A stretch of 57,053 nucleotides of DNA from Bacillota bacterium (GCA_023455425.1 JAEYCM010000014.1:1-57053); one strand, 5' to 3'. Counted from the stretch's first letter, positions 40,130 through 49,755 are shown. Translations and numbers: made by a program. The notes: generated by a model not told the origin, from the sequence alone.

Positions 40130-42784
40130 TCAAGATTTCGTTGGGGGAGCAATCGCTTCCTCACTTTCCAGCGGTAAGGTAAAGCGAAACGCGGCCCCGC
40201 CTGCGGGGAGGTTATATGCCTCCATCACGCCTCTATGCGCCTTGACGATGGTCATGCAGATGGAAAGGCCAATCCCCATGCCGCGCGTCGCGTCGGCGCT
40301 GCGCCTGCCGGTGGGGACATCGCCGGTAAACAGGTGCGAAAGTTCTTCCTGCGCGATGCCGGAACCGTGATCCCGCACTTCAAATACGGCCATGTTCCCT
40401 TCCCGCCTGACCTCCACCTCGATGGGTGACTCGGTGTGGGCGTGCTTTAGCGCGTTTTCCATGAGGTTGATGAGCACCTGTTCAATGAGCGTGCCGTCCA
40501 TGGGCACAAGCAGAAGCTCCTCCGGAGCTTTTACCTGGATGATCTGCCGAGGGTAGCGCTTGCGGAACCGCCCCACCGCCTCCGCCACCACTTCCTCCGC
40601 AACCTCGGTAGTCTTTTTGACGCTGGTTTCCTCTTCGTTGATGCGGGTGACGGACAGGAGGTTTTCCACCATGCGGATGAGCCACTGTGAATCGTCCCGG
40701 ATGTTGCTGATGAGCATATCGTGCGTTACCTTATCCAGCTTGTCCCCGTTTTCCAGTATTGCGGAGCTTGCGCCAGAAATGCCGGTGAGCGGGGTTCTTA
40801 AATCGTGTGAGATGGCGCGCAGCAGGTTGGAGCGCATCTTCTCCTTCTCCGATTCGAGGAGGATGCGTCCCTGTTCATCCGAAAGCCGCTGCCGCTCCAA
40901 CGCCATGGCGACCTGGGTGGCCATCATGCTCAATAAGAGCCTGTTGTCCTGCGTAAGCGGCCCTGTTTGGCAGGATACGCCCATGACGCCCGCAACGCGC
41001 CCCTGCGCGCTGACCGGCATATAAAACGCCTCCGCATCGGAAAACGTATCCGTCCCCTTGCCCGCGGACTTGTGATTGACAAATACCCACCGGGCGACGG
41101 CGCGGCCTTCCTCGGTATCCAACTCCGCCTTCGGCTCATGCTTGGACTGGAGCAGTACGCCGCTTCCGGAGAACTGCGGCTCCTCCGTATAAAAGATGAC
41201 GGAGCGCGAAAAGAGCTTTTCGGCATAGCTGTTGGCGACATCCGCGATGCCCGTAAGCCCCTGGGTGGCCAGCAGCTTCTTGTTGATCTCATATAAAATC
41301 TGCGTGCGCCACTCGCGTTCCACGCTTTTGTTGGCCTGGGTCTTGATGCGCACGGTAAGCGCGCTTGTAATGAGAGCGACGATGAGCATAATTAAAAACG
41401 TAACGGGATACGCCCCGCTCCACAGCGAAAACACATAGTACGGGTAAGTAAACACAAAATCGGACAACAGAACGCTGATCACGGACGCGAAAACACCGTA
41501 AAGATACCCCGACGTCACGCGGGATATGATGATGACGGAAAGAATGTAGACGACAATATTGCTTTCATATACCGAGGCTTCCCGCAGCGTGTAGGAAACA
41601 AGCGTCGCAAGCGTCAGCAGAAAAAGAGTCTTCAGGACATCCTTCCAGGAAAGCGAAAAGGCGCTTTCTCCAAATATTTTCCGCCTGCCCGGATGGTACT
41701 GGCGGATGGAACGGTTGGGGATGATGTGGACTTCCACGCCCGGCAAAAGGGCGATAAGCTGATCCTCAAAATCCAGCTCAAACAGATTTTTGACGGTGCG
41801 CTTGTTGCGGCTTTTGCCCACCACGATATCCGTCACGCCTGAAAGCGCCGCATATTCCGCAATGACAGGCGCAAACGCGCTGCCGTTTAACGTGACGCAT
41901 TCCGCCCCCATACGCTCTGCCAACAGCAGATGCTCCCGCACGCTCTGCTTTTGCGCTTCCGTCAATCCGCGCCCGCCAATTTTCTCCACGTACAATGCCA
42001 CAATGGGCGCGTGCATCGTCTGCGCCAGGCCCGCCGCCCAGCGGATGCAGGATGCGGAAGAGGGCGAAGGGCCGATGCAGACCAGGTACTTGGTCCTGGG
42101 GTTGACCGCGGCGGGCTTTTTCTGCTGCTGCAGGTTTTCCCGGCTGACCCGGTCCGCCGCCTTGTGCAGCGCAATCTCGCGCAGACGCCGCAACGTATCC
42201 GTATTGGCCGCGTACGCCTCTACAAGCGGGGCGCGCGTATGGTCCGCCTGCAGGCGCCTAAGAAGATCCTCCGTGTCGATATCAATGAACGTGACCTGTT
42301 CGGCGTTGTCAAATACCGCGTCGGGTATGGTTTCCTCCGCCGCCTGCCCGGTCAGGGCCGCAATCAGCTCATTCAGGCTTTCGATCTGCTCCACGCCTAC
42401 GGTGGCGTATACGTCGATCCCCGCGTTCTGGAGTTCCTCCACGTCCTGGCAGCGCATTTTGTTGCGGCTGCCCGCCGGGTTTTTGCGTGCGATATCGTCT
42501 ATGACAATGAGCGCCGGTCTGCGCTTGAGCGCAGCGTCAAGGTCAAGTTCCGTGGGATGCAGGGAAAGCGCGGGAATGCCGCTTAACAGCTCCGCCGTTT
42601 CCGGGAACGCGTGGGGAGAGACGCACCCGACAAGCACGTCCATCCCGCTCTTATATAGCTCCAGCGCATCGTCGAGCATCGCATATGTCTTGCCGGAACC
42701 CGGCGCATAGCCAAAAAACAGCTTCAGCCTGCCCCGCCTTGCGCCCCTTTGCGGCCATTCCGCCTTATGCGCCGTTCCCTCCAA
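40130..42784 (-). CDS. kdpD: Osmosensitive potassium sensor histidine kinase KdpD
   Basis: An 884-residue sensor kinase with the full KdpD plan: N-terminal KdpD domain with Walker A GYAPGSGKT (about 27-35), universal-stress-protein domain (about 230-360), four transmembrane helices (DUF4118, about 385-480), GAF (about 505-630), HisKA with the phospho-His in ISHDLRTPLTG, and HATPase with NLMENALKH and GMGIGLSI. It senses low K+ or cyclic-di-AMP in relatives. The start is apparently TTG behind GGGGG. It follows the two TrkA genes by 24 bases, suggesting one cation-homeostasis operon. Confidence 0.92.
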   Translation of the reverse strand: MEGTAHKAEWPQRGARRGRLKLFFGYAPGSGKTYAMLDDALELYKSGMDVLVGCVSPHAFPETAELLSGIPALSLHPTELDLDAALKRRPALIVIDDIARKNPAGSRNKMRCQDVEELQNAGIDVYATVGVEQIESLNELIAALTGQAAEETIPDAVFDNAEQVTFIDIDTEDLLRRLQADHTRAPLVEAYAANTDTLRRLREIALHKAADRVSRENLQQQKKPAAVNPRTKYLVCIGPSPSSASCIRWAAGLAQTMHAPIVALYVEKIGGRGLTEAQKQSVREHLLLAERMGAECVTLNGSAFAPVIAEYAALSGVTDIVVGKSRNKRTVKNLFELDFEDQLIALLPGVEVHIIPNRSIRQYHPGRRKIFGESAFSLSWKDVLKTLFLLTLATLVSYTLREASVYESNIVVYILSVIIISRVTSGYLYGVFASVISVLLSDFVFTYPYYVFSLWSGAYPVTFLIMLIVALITSALTVRIKTQANKSVEREWRTQILYEINKKLLATQGLTGIADVANSYAEKLFSRSVIFYTEEPQFSGSGVLLQSKHEPKAELDTEEGRAVARWVFVNHKSAGKGTDTFSDAEAFYMPVSAQGRVAGVMGVSCQTGPLTQDNRLLLSMMATQVAMALERQRLSDEQGRILLESEKEKMRSNLLRAISHDLRTPLTGISGASSAILENGDKLDKVTHDMLISNIRDDSQWLIRMVENLLSVTRINEEETSVKKTTEVAEEVVAEAVGRFRKRYPRQIIQVKAPEELLLVPMDGTLIEQVLINLMENALKHAHTESPIEVEVRREGNMAVFEVRDHGSGIAQEELSHLFTGDVPTGRRSADATRGMGIGLSICMTIVKAHRGVMEAYNLPAGGAAFRFTLPLESEEAIAPPTKS

Positions 42785-42808
42785 CCTGCTACCCCCACAT
42801 CCGGTTTT

Positions 42809-43477
42809 TTATGCTTGCGGCCCCAGCAGTTCGCTTAGTTCCTGCTGGTGCGCCACGCCGGTAATCGAAATCACCTTGTCTCCCGCGAGCAGCACCGTGT
42901 TGCCGCGCGGAAGCAGCAACTCCGTGCCTCGTATGACCGCCACCAGGACGCATTCTGTCGGCAGCTTGATGTCCCGAAGCGGATACCCTGCCACCCTGGA
43001 CGTGTTGGACACCGTCTTTTCCACCAAAGAATATTGGCCCTGGTGGAGGTTTAAGAGCGTCATCATATCCCCCATGGAGAGTTCTTCCGCCACCAGACGC
43101 GCCATGAGATCCGCCTGGTTGAGCGCGGCGTCCACACCCATGACAGGGGTAAAGAGCCATGCGTTCTTCGGGTTGTTCACGCGGCCCACCACGCGACGCA
43201 CGCCGTATTCCAACCGCGCAAGCGTGGAAATGACAAGATTGGTTTCATCCGACCCGGTCACAGCGGCCACAACATCCGCCTCTTTGATGCCCGCGGTTTC
43301 AAGAACCTTCGTGTCCGTACCGTTGCCGAATACGATGACGTCCCCGGGAAGATCCCGAAGCAGCGGCGCACGGCGGGATTCCCGCTGCTCTATTACCGTT
43401 ACCTGATGGGAACGGCCAAGGAGCAGGCCTGCAAGATAAGCGCCCATCTGTCCGCCGCCTACGATAATGACCTTCAT
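42809..43477 (-). CDS. TrkA/RCK-type potassium channel regulatory protein (second)
   Basis: A 222-residue RCK_N plus RCK_C protein. Start MKVIIVGGGQMGAYLAG, chosen as the usual family start, with AAAGGGG upstream. The Rossmann motif GGGQMGAYLA binds NAD(H) or ATP; IVFGNGTD, AVTGSDETNL and a C-terminal RCK_C domain (about 140-220) complete it. Such proteins gate TrkH/KtrB-type K+ uptake, yet no such membrane subunit is in the window. It starts four bases after the first trkA-like gene. Confidence 0.88.
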   Translation of the reverse strand: MKVIIVGGGQMGAYLAGLLLGRSHQVTVIEQRESRRAPLLRDLPGDVIVFGNGTDTKVLETAGIKEADVVAAVTGSDETNLVISTLARLEYGVRRVVGRVNNPKNAWLFTPVMGVDAALNQADLMARLVAEELSMGDMMTLLNLHQGQYSLVEKTVSNTSRVAGYPLRDIKLPTECVLVAVIRGTELLLPRGNTVLLAGDKVISITGVAHQQELSELLGPQA

Positions 43478-43481
43478 ACGC

Positions 43482-44147
43482 TCACATCCCCTTTCCGTCG
43501 TTGTAGCCAAGCAGGCGTTTTAACCGCCCAGTCGAAGCGATCGCCACGGCGATATAAAGCATATCCCCACGCGCGAATACCGTGCCCATGGTGGGCAGCA
43601 TGGTCCTGTTTTCCCGCTCGATGGCCACAACATGGATCTCGCCCAGCGCGGTCAGTTCATTGACCTTGTGCCCAATGAGCAGCGCCGGTACTTCCATTTC
43701 CACAATCTCCACATCCCCCTGCCCCAGGCTCAATACCGTGTTGAGCGGGGAATAACTCAATAAATCCGCCGCGCGCTTGATACCCCAAGTAGTAGAAGAA
43801 ATGGTCTGCACGCCCAGGCGTCTGTAAATTTCCGCTTTATTTCGGTCGTACAGCCGCGCCACCACCTTGGGCACATGGTAGATTTCCCGCGCCATACGGG
43901 CGATGACGGCGTTTGATTCGTCGCTTGCGGTAAACGCCGCCACGGCGTCGGATTTTTCAATATTCGCTTTTTGGAGGATTTCCCGGTCAAACCCCACGCC
44001 CTCTATGGTGGCTCCTTTAAAGGGGGCGTCCAACCGTTCAAAGGCGGTTTTGTCCGAGTCGATGACCGTGACGCTGTGCCCGGCTTTGCTCAATGCAACC
44101 GCAAGCCCCGACCCCATGCGCCCGCATCCCACTACGATGATCCTCAT
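43482..44147 (-). CDS. TrkA/RCK-type potassium channel regulatory protein (first)
   Basis: A 221-residue RCK protein starting MRIIVVGCGRMGSGLA. An ATG seven codons upstream (44168) overlaps the ATPase stop as ATGA and is an equally possible coupled start. Rossmann motif GCGRMGSGLA, acidic ribose-binding VIDSDKTAFERL, AAFTASDESNAV, then the RCK_C domain. The two RCK proteins, from different genes, may form a hetero-oligomeric ring. Confidence 0.88.
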   Translation of the reverse strand: MRIIVVGCGRMGSGLAVALSKAGHSVTVIDSDKTAFERLDAPFKGATIEGVGFDREILQKANIEKSDAVAAFTASDESNAVIARMAREIYHVPKVVARLYDRNKAEIYRRLGVQTISSTTWGIKRAADLLSYSPLNTVLSLGQGDVEIVEMEVPALLIGHKVNELTALGEIHVVAIERENRTMLPTMGTVFARGDMLYIAVAIASTGRLKRLLGYNDGKGM

Positions 44148-44164
44148 CTTGCCCACTCTCTCTT

Positions 44165-46990
44165 TCATTCGGTTTGTACCCCCACTTTCCGTTGCGCCCG
44201 CTTGCGGCGGATGGCCTTGCCCACTTCCTCTATCAGCAGCACGAACGGCGGTATGAACACCAGGAACGCCCAATCCTCTAATCTAAGCGGCGCGGTGTTA
44301 AACACGCCGTTGAGGAACGGGACGTAGCTGAGCAGAAGCAGCAGTACGATTTCAACCACAATGCCGACCAATATCAGGCGGTTGGTGGTAAAGCCCGTCT
44401 TGAACATGGAAGCCTTATCCGTCCTGCAGTTGAATACCATGCCCACCTGCGCCATCACAATAGCCGCAAACGTCATGGTCGTGGCAGCAGCATAAACCGG
44501 GCCGGAAGAAGCAAACGGCATGCCAAGCCGCCAGCCATGCGTCCAATAAAGGAAGAAGTACGCAGCCATGCTCAGCGCCGCTTCCACCATACCGTAGTAG
44601 AAGAACGCGCGCATAATGAGCTTTTTCGTGAGCAGCGGCTCCTTCTGCGAGCGGGGCGGTACCTCCATGATACCCGCTTCCGGCATCTCTGCGCCCAAGC
44701 CCATGCCGGGCACCATGTCTGTTCCAAGATCAATGGCAAGCACCTGCATGATGGTCAGCGGCAGCGGGATAGCCCCGCCTGAAAACAGATACGCCACCAC
44801 CGGTATAGCCTCCGGCACGTTGCTGTTGAAGATATAGAGCGCGAACTTCCGGATATTGTTGTACACCGCGCGCCCCTCTTCCACCGCGTTGACGATGGAG
44901 GCGAAGTTGTCGTCGGTCAGGATCATATCCGCCGCCTCTTTGGCGACGTCCGTGCCCGTAATGCCCATTGCGACGCCGATATCCGCCTTCTTGAGCGCCG
45001 GGGAATCATTCACGCCATCCCCCGTGACGGCCACGACATGCCCCATCTCCTGAAGGGCCGATACCACCTGCAGCTTCTGCTCGGGCGCGACGCGGGCGAA
45101 CACCACCTGGCCGGAAAGGGCCTGCTTTAATTCCTCCGCGCTCATCTTCTCCAGTTCCACGCCGGTGACGATACGCACGCTTTCGCCTTCCACAATGCCG
45201 ATTCTGCGGGCGATGCTCTCGGCTGTCAGGCCGTAATCGCCCGTGATCATAATGATGCGGATACCCGCGCGGTGGCATTTTTCCACCGCCTTGGCGACTT
45301 CCGGCCGAGGCGGATCCACCATTGCGACAAGGCCCAGGAACGTCATGTCCTGCTCGATCAGCTCGGGCGTATAGTCGCTCAGGCTGACGGGTAACCCCTC
45401 TACCCCGTCAAGCGGGCGGGTGGCGATGGCGAGCACCCGCAAGCCGTTTCTTGCATACTGGTCGTTTGCGGCCATGATGCGCGCGCGCAGTTCCTCCGTC
45501 ATGGGTGCAACGCCGCCATTTAACCGGATGCGGGTACAAAGCTCCATCACTTCCTTGGGCGCGCCCTTGCAATAGGAAATACGGCCCGACCGCGCCTGGT
45601 GGATGGTGCTCATGCGCTTGCGGCCGGAGTCAAACGGCAGCTCTCTTAAGCGCGGCAGCGTGGCGCGCAGATGGTCAAGTACCAATCCCTGCTTTTGCGC
45701 CAGCACAAGAAGCGCAGCCTCCGTCGGATCGCCCAGCACCTCAAAGCGGCTGTTTTCGCCATTGGGCGGCACCAGCCGGGCGTTACAGCATAGGGCCGCG
45801 GCCCCAAAAAGTTCGTTGACCGGCTGATCAGCCCGGTCCGCCATGGTTCCATTGTATAGTACGGCGCCGTCTTTTGCGTCATAACCCACGCCGCTTACGT
45901 CAAACGCGCGCTCCGGAGTCCAGACATTGCTCACCGTCATTTCATTCTGCGTAAGCGTGCCCGTTTTATCCGTGCAGATGACAGTGGTGCATCCGAGCGT
46001 CTCCACCGCCGAAAGCCGTTTGATGAGCGCGTGGCGCTTGGCCATGCGCTGCACGCCCATCGCAAGCGAAAGCGTAACGGTGGGCAACAGACCTTCGGGG
46101 ATAAACGCCACGATCATGCCCATGGCAAACACAAACGCTACAGCCACATGGGTGCCCGCAAGCAGCATGGAAAGCAGGAAGAATACGACGCCAATGCTCA
46201 CCGCAAGTATGGATACGGTCTTTGTGAGCTTGCCCATTTCCCTTTGGAGCGGGCTCTGCTCTTCTTTGAGCGTCTGGGTAAGCCCCGCGATCTTGCCGAA
46301 TTCCGTCTGCATGCCGGTGGCGAATACCACCGCCGTGCCGGTACCGCCTGCCACCGTCGTCCCCATGAACACGATGTTGGGCTGCTCCGCGCGGGAAAGG
46401 TCGGTACGGAGTATCGCATCCCGCCCTTTGTGCACCGGATGCGATTCGCCGGTGAGCGTGGACTGGTTGACCCTTAAGTCGTTGTCCTCCACCAGGCGGG
46501 CATCCGCCGAAATCCTGTCGCCCTCGCTCAAAAGCAGCACGTCGCCGGGGACGAGTTCTTCTGCAAGGATGCGCTGCTCTTCGCCATCGCGCAGGACCCG
46601 CGCGTAAGCGGGCAGCATCTTTTTGAGCGCCTCGGTCGCTTTTCCGGCACGGAATTCCTGCCAGAAGCTGAAGACGCCGTTGATAATATTTACCATCCAG
46701 ATGGCAACGGCAAGTTCGGGCAGCTTTGCAATAAAGCCCACGATGCCGGAGATCCACAGCAGGATCGCCATCAGATGCGTGAAATTGGAAAGGAAGCGCA
46801 CGATGAGCGGCGTGCCCTTCTTTTCCTGCAATATATTCTTGCCGTAATCAGAAAGCCGCGCTGAGGCTTCCCCGGCTGTCAGGCCCTTCCGGCCTGACGA
46901 TAACGCGAAAAACACCTCGTCCACAGCCAGCCGGTGGATGTTGGCGTTCACTTCGTTTTGTTCTTTCCGTTCATTTCCATTATACATCAT
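44165..46990 (-). CDS. Na,K-ATPase-like (P2-type) cation-transporting ATPase
   Basis: A 941-residue P-type ATPase with ten helices. Actuator TGES (LTGESHPV), phosphorylation site ICTDKTGTLTQNE, KGAPKEV in the nucleotide domain and VTGDGVNDSPALKKADIG in the hinge. The transport-site helices resemble eukaryotic Na,K-ATPase (P2C): PEGLLPTVTL in M4, SNVPEAIP in M5 and IDLGTDMVPG in M6, with both M6 Asp residues. That favours Na+ or K+ over Ca2+, by inference. The start is uncertain (GTG at 47002, ATG at 46990 used here, or a GTG at 46951). First in a run with two RCK genes and kdpD. Confidence 0.85.
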   Translation of the reverse strand: MMYNGNERKEQNEVNANIHRLAVDEVFFALSSGRKGLTAGEASARLSDYGKNILQEKKGTPLIVRFLSNFTHLMAILLWISGIVGFIAKLPELAVAIWMVNIINGVFSFWQEFRAGKATEALKKMLPAYARVLRDGEEQRILAEELVPGDVLLLSEGDRISADARLVEDNDLRVNQSTLTGESHPVHKGRDAILRTDLSRAEQPNIVFMGTTVAGGTGTAVVFATGMQTEFGKIAGLTQTLKEEQSPLQREMGKLTKTVSILAVSIGVVFFLLSMLLAGTHVAVAFVFAMGMIVAFIPEGLLPTVTLSLAMGVQRMAKRHALIKRLSAVETLGCTTVICTDKTGTLTQNEMTVSNVWTPERAFDVSGVGYDAKDGAVLYNGTMADRADQPVNELFGAAALCCNARLVPPNGENSRFEVLGDPTEAALLVLAQKQGLVLDHLRATLPRLRELPFDSGRKRMSTIHQARSGRISYCKGAPKEVMELCTRIRLNGGVAPMTEELRARIMAANDQYARNGLRVLAIATRPLDGVEGLPVSLSDYTPELIEQDMTFLGLVAMVDPPRPEVAKAVEKCHRAGIRIIMITGDYGLTAESIARRIGIVEGESVRIVTGVELEKMSAEELKQALSGQVVFARVAPEQKLQVVSALQEMGHVVAVTGDGVNDSPALKKADIGVAMGITGTDVAKEAADMILTDDNFASIVNAVEEGRAVYNNIRKFALYIFNSNVPEAIPVVAYLFSGGAIPLPLTIMQVLAIDLGTDMVPGMGLGAEMPEAGIMEVPPRSQKEPLLTKKLIMRAFFYYGMVEAALSMAAYFFLYWTHGWRLGMPFASSGPVYAAATTMTFAAIVMAQVGMVFNCRTDKASMFKTGFTTNRLILVGIVVEIVLLLLLSYVPFLNGVFNTAPLRLEDWAFLVFIPPFVLLIEEVGKAIRRKRAQRKVGVQTE

Positions 46991-47002
46991 ATCGCTGCGC
47001 AC

Positions 47003-47252
47003 ACACCCTTTTTCTGCGCTCTATTGGCATATTCTGTTCCGATTTCGCTTCCGCTATATAAGGCGGAACGAATTCTTTCTCTTGCTCCCACGGCAGTCCC
47101 CGGCCGCTCTCTTCCGGCATGTTTCATTCACCCTTTCCCCCCAACGCGTCATAAGTAAGCGCCTGTTTCAACCCTTGTTTCCATTCTCTTGGCATGAGTA
47201 TACCGGCTGATGAATAAACGCAGTATGAAGGATACCGTACGCGCGATAAAGA
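47003..47252. other. Divergent spacer between the ATPase and hydrolase genes
   Basis: The whole spacer runs to 47369. It holds a TTCCGC/GCGGAA hairpin near 47049-47070 and G-rich minus-strand runs near 47105-47150. No gene is supported. No clear sigma-A promoter for the ATPase was found. Confidence 0.35.
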
Positions 47253-47282
47253 TTGTATTAAGATTTGCCCTGTCCGTATAAG
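47253..47282 (+). promoter_or_regulatory. Possible promoter of the C45 hydrolase
   Basis: TTGTAT (47253-47258), 18 bases, TATAAG (47277-47282). Confidence 0.4.
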
Positions 47283-47369
47283 GATTCTCAAAGCCGGCCT
47301 CCGCAATCAAGTTTCTCCCCCTTCCCGCATAGTATTGCATATACAGCGTCGTGACAGGAGGAAAGCGCC

Positions 47370-49055
47370 ATGGAACAGAAACGCGCCTCTCAAACCATGA
47401 ACCAGCTCAACGCCGCGTTTGAGAAAGACGGCTATAAAATCATAAAAGCCTTCACCTATGCGGGGCGGCTTGGTGTAATGGCGGCGCACCGGCGTATCCT
47501 TTCTTACGATACGGGAAAAGGCAAGCGGTGCTACTACGTGGAGGGAACGCCATATGAGCGGGGATATCTCATGGGCCTGCTAGCCGAACGGGAAATGGCG
47601 GATATGGCTGTCCGCTTTACGGATAACGTGATATTCGACTTTCTGGATATCGAGTTTCTCAACCGTTTCCCGCTGCTCCAGAAACTGCTGGTGGAACTGC
47701 TCTATGAGCTTTCGGAGCGCACGTTCGACATGTTGCCCGGGCATATCCATGCAGAAGTTTCCGGCATGCTCGACGGCTGCAAAAAGGCCAATCCTAGAAC
47801 CAAGGTAACAAAAAAACGCCTCGTCGTGATGAACGTGGCGTTTGACGTATTATGCGCCCTTGCCTACTCCGGCGAGTTTTTCCAAAAGCGCGCGCCGGAA
47901 GTGGCGGCGAACTCCATCAAGCTGACCATGATGTGCAACGCGTTTTCCGTATTTGGTGAAGCGGCAACCGGCGGCCATTATTTTGCGCGGGATTTCATGT
48001 TCGCATCCGGCGGCGTGTTCCAGAATAACCTCTGCCATGTCATCCATGTGCCGGCCGAACAGCCCAATACCAAGCTGTACCCTTACGTGAGCGTCACGGC
48101 ACCCGGTATGGCGGGCAGCATCAGCGCCATGAACTCCAACGGCGTTGCGATAGGCGTCAACATGTCCCCGGGGGCAAACTCCAATCCCGGCGCAGTGGGG
48201 CTGAATTCCCTGCTGCTTGCGCGGGACGCCGTCCTGTACGGCGGGGATATCCGGGCTGCCGCGGATGTGATTGTGAACGCTGACCGCGGCGTGGCGTGGA
48301 ACTACGCCCTTTCCGACGGTACGCTGGACATGGCGTGCACGGTGGAGGCGGGCATGTCCGCCAGCCGACTGGATTTTACAAGCTACCCCGCGCCCGAACT
48401 GCGCCCATTTTTGCCGGATGAAGCATACTTATTGGCCCACCCCGGCGCGCCGCTCAAAAACGGGGCCATAGCGCGCTGGTGCAAAATGCCCTATCCCAGA
48501 GAATACCTCACGTATAACCCTAAGCTGTGGAAGGACTATCAGAAGACCAAAGACGCCTCCATCACGCTTTATCCGAACGCGCTCGCGCCGGACGGATTTA
48601 TCAACCGCACGCCGGAACAAAAAAATTGCCCCTCCAGCTTTTATTTTGCGCCGGAGCGGACAGACGGAGACGTGCATATAACCGGTAACCACTTTATATC
48701 GCCGCGCATGCGCTATTGCGCCATGGACCCGTGGACAGCCATGGTGGTGCGTGGAAACGTCAACGACATCCAGTGGCGCTACGACGCGCTCAACCATGAA
48801 ATCCGCTCGGCGCTGGATCAAAAGGGCAGCATCGGTTACGAGGATGCCCGGCGGATCGCCGATTTTCTGGCACCCTACGGCAAATACCCGGAATATTACG
48901 CAAAGAACCCCAGGAGCGAAGACGGAAAACAGATCCGCATCGAAGGATGCGTTTCCCTGTTTGACCTCAAGGCGAAAACCGTGGAAAGCCATTATGGGTA
49001 TTACGGGGACGGCTGGGTGCGCACGACGCTGGAGAATTACCTGCCCAATGGATAA
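47370..49055 (+). CDS. C45-type autoproteolytic acyltransferase/hydrolase (Ntn fold)
   Basis: A 561-residue protein behind AGGAGGAAAG. The segment LTMMCNAFSVFGEAATGG, followed by HYFARDF, matches the C45 peptidase/acyl-CoA:6-aminopenicillanate acyltransferase family: autocleavage before the Cys near residue 190 would expose it as the N-terminal nucleophile. Upstream, YYVEGTPYERGYLMGLL is the family's N-terminal signature, and SISAMNSNGVAIGVNM lies downstream. There is no signal peptide. Members cleave or transfer amide-linked acyl groups; the substrate here is unknown. Apparently a single gene. Confidence 0.8.
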   Translation: MEQKRASQTMNQLNAAFEKDGYKIIKAFTYAGRLGVMAAHRRILSYDTGKGKRCYYVEGTPYERGYLMGLLAEREMADMAVRFTDNVIFDFLDIEFLNRFPLLQKLLVELLYELSERTFDMLPGHIHAEVSGMLDGCKKANPRTKVTKKRLVVMNVAFDVLCALAYSGEFFQKRAPEVAANSIKLTMMCNAFSVFGEAATGGHYFARDFMFASGGVFQNNLCHVIHVPAEQPNTKLYPYVSVTAPGMAGSISAMNSNGVAIGVNMSPGANSNPGAVGLNSLLLARDAVLYGGDIRAAADVIVNADRGVAWNYALSDGTLDMACTVEAGMSASRLDFTSYPAPELRPFLPDEAYLLAHPGAPLKNGAIARWCKMPYPREYLTYNPKLWKDYQKTKDASITLYPNALAPDGFINRTPEQKNCPSSFYFAPERTDGDVHITGNHFISPRMRYCAMDPWTAMVVRGNVNDIQWRYDALNHEIRSALDQKGSIGYEDARRIADFLAPYGKYPEYYAKNPRSEDGKQIRIEGCVSLFDLKAKTVESHYGYYGDGWVRTTLENYLPNG

Positions 49056-49130
49056 TCCAGCGCGCCTGCGTTTATGTTATTTCATCCGCATTGATATACG
49101 CGATGACTTTGTCCGTAAACAAGCTGCCGT

Positions 49131-49220
49131 TCAGCGGATGCGGTCATCCACTTTTGCGACCGGCCTGCATACTTTGCGAAGCGCTTCATCCTCGAATGTG
49201 ATAATCTGTCTTAACGCCAT
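49131..49220 (-). pseudogene. Peptide deformylase, N-terminal remnant
   Basis: Twenty-nine codons starting MALRQIITFEDEALRKV behind GAGGATGAT and ending in an early TGA after DDRIR. This is the N-terminus of bacterial peptide deformylase (about 150-190 residues); the metal-binding GxGLAAxQ, EGCLS and HEHxH motifs are absent downstream in every frame I read. Probably a decayed duplicate. Confidence 0.7.
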
Positions 49221-49278
49221 ATCATCCTCTAAGCTTTTAGGATAACGTTGCGCTGCGTCCGGCAAGAAACGCAACAGC

Positions 49279-49315
49279 GACAAAGACCCGTGTTTTCAAA
49301 ACGCGGGTCTTTGTC
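49279..49315 (-). terminator. Terminator downstream of the ferredoxin gene
   Basis: Perfect 12-bp stem GACAAAGACCCG/CGGGTCTTTGTC, with a further GTTTT/AAAAC pairing in the loop. Confidence 0.7.
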
Positions 49316-49359
49316 AATTCCCTGCGCCAATACAGGCGCATATGTTCTTGTTTGTTTCC

Positions 49360-49530
49360 TTAAGCGGGGTTGGGAGCGCCAACCGGACATACGCTCGCGC
49401 AAGCGCCGCAATCGATGCAAGCGTCAGCGTCGATCACATAAATGGTGTCGCCCTGGGAAATAGCGTTGACCGCGCATTCGCTTTCGCAAGCGCCGCAGCT
49501 GATACATTCATCGTTAATTACATATGCCAT
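49360..49530 (-). CDS. 2[4Fe-4S] ferredoxin
   Basis: A 56-residue clostridial-type ferredoxin starting MAYVINDECISCGACESEC behind GGAGGTAACGATCT. Two perfect CxxCxxCxxxC(P) sets (Cys 9/12/15/19 and 38/41/44/48) bind two [4Fe-4S] clusters. It is a low-potential cytoplasmic electron carrier of anaerobes. The first set lacks the usual proline after its fourth Cys (CAVNA); the second has CPVGA. It has its own promoter and terminator. Confidence 0.95.
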   Translation of the reverse strand: MAYVINDECISCGACESECAVNAISQGDTIYVIDADACIDCGACASVCPVGAPNPA

Positions 49531-49559
49531 AGATCGTTACCTCCATATCATTTGGTTCT

Positions 49560-49587
49560 ATTGTAACATGCGTATAACAAAATGCAA
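49560..49587 (-). promoter_or_regulatory. Ferredoxin promoter
   Basis: Minus-strand TTGCAT (49582-49587), 16 bases, TACAAT (49560-49565). Confidence 0.7.
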
Positions 49588-49725
49588 TGTATAAAATGTG
49601 AAACGCCTCCTTCATTTGTTGCGTTAGCTGACCCTTACCCGCTTGCGGGTTTCTTTCGCAGAATGGATACAACATGCAAAAACAGCTGATACTGCAGCGT
49701 TTTGCCGCATACGCTCCGCGCAAAG

Positions 49726-49755
49726 ACGGCGCAGCCATGCGTATGGCCGCGCCGT
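49726..49755 (-). terminator. Possible ricT operon terminator
   Basis: ACGGCGC/GCGCCGT stem with an inner GCCAT/ATGGC pairing; minus-strand continuation TCTTTG is a weak T-run. Confidence 0.5.

Noticed and set aside
47003..47160. Cyclic-di-AMP (ydaO) riboswitch ahead of the cation ATPase
   Set aside because: G-rich runs and GGGTGAAT on the minus strand look tempting, but the conserved CCGTCAGCTAAC-type core is absent.
49636..49653. ACCCG-CTTG-CGGGT hairpin with TTTCTTT
   Set aside because: Terminator-like on the plus strand, but the stem is only 5 bp and no plus-strand gene lies upstream.
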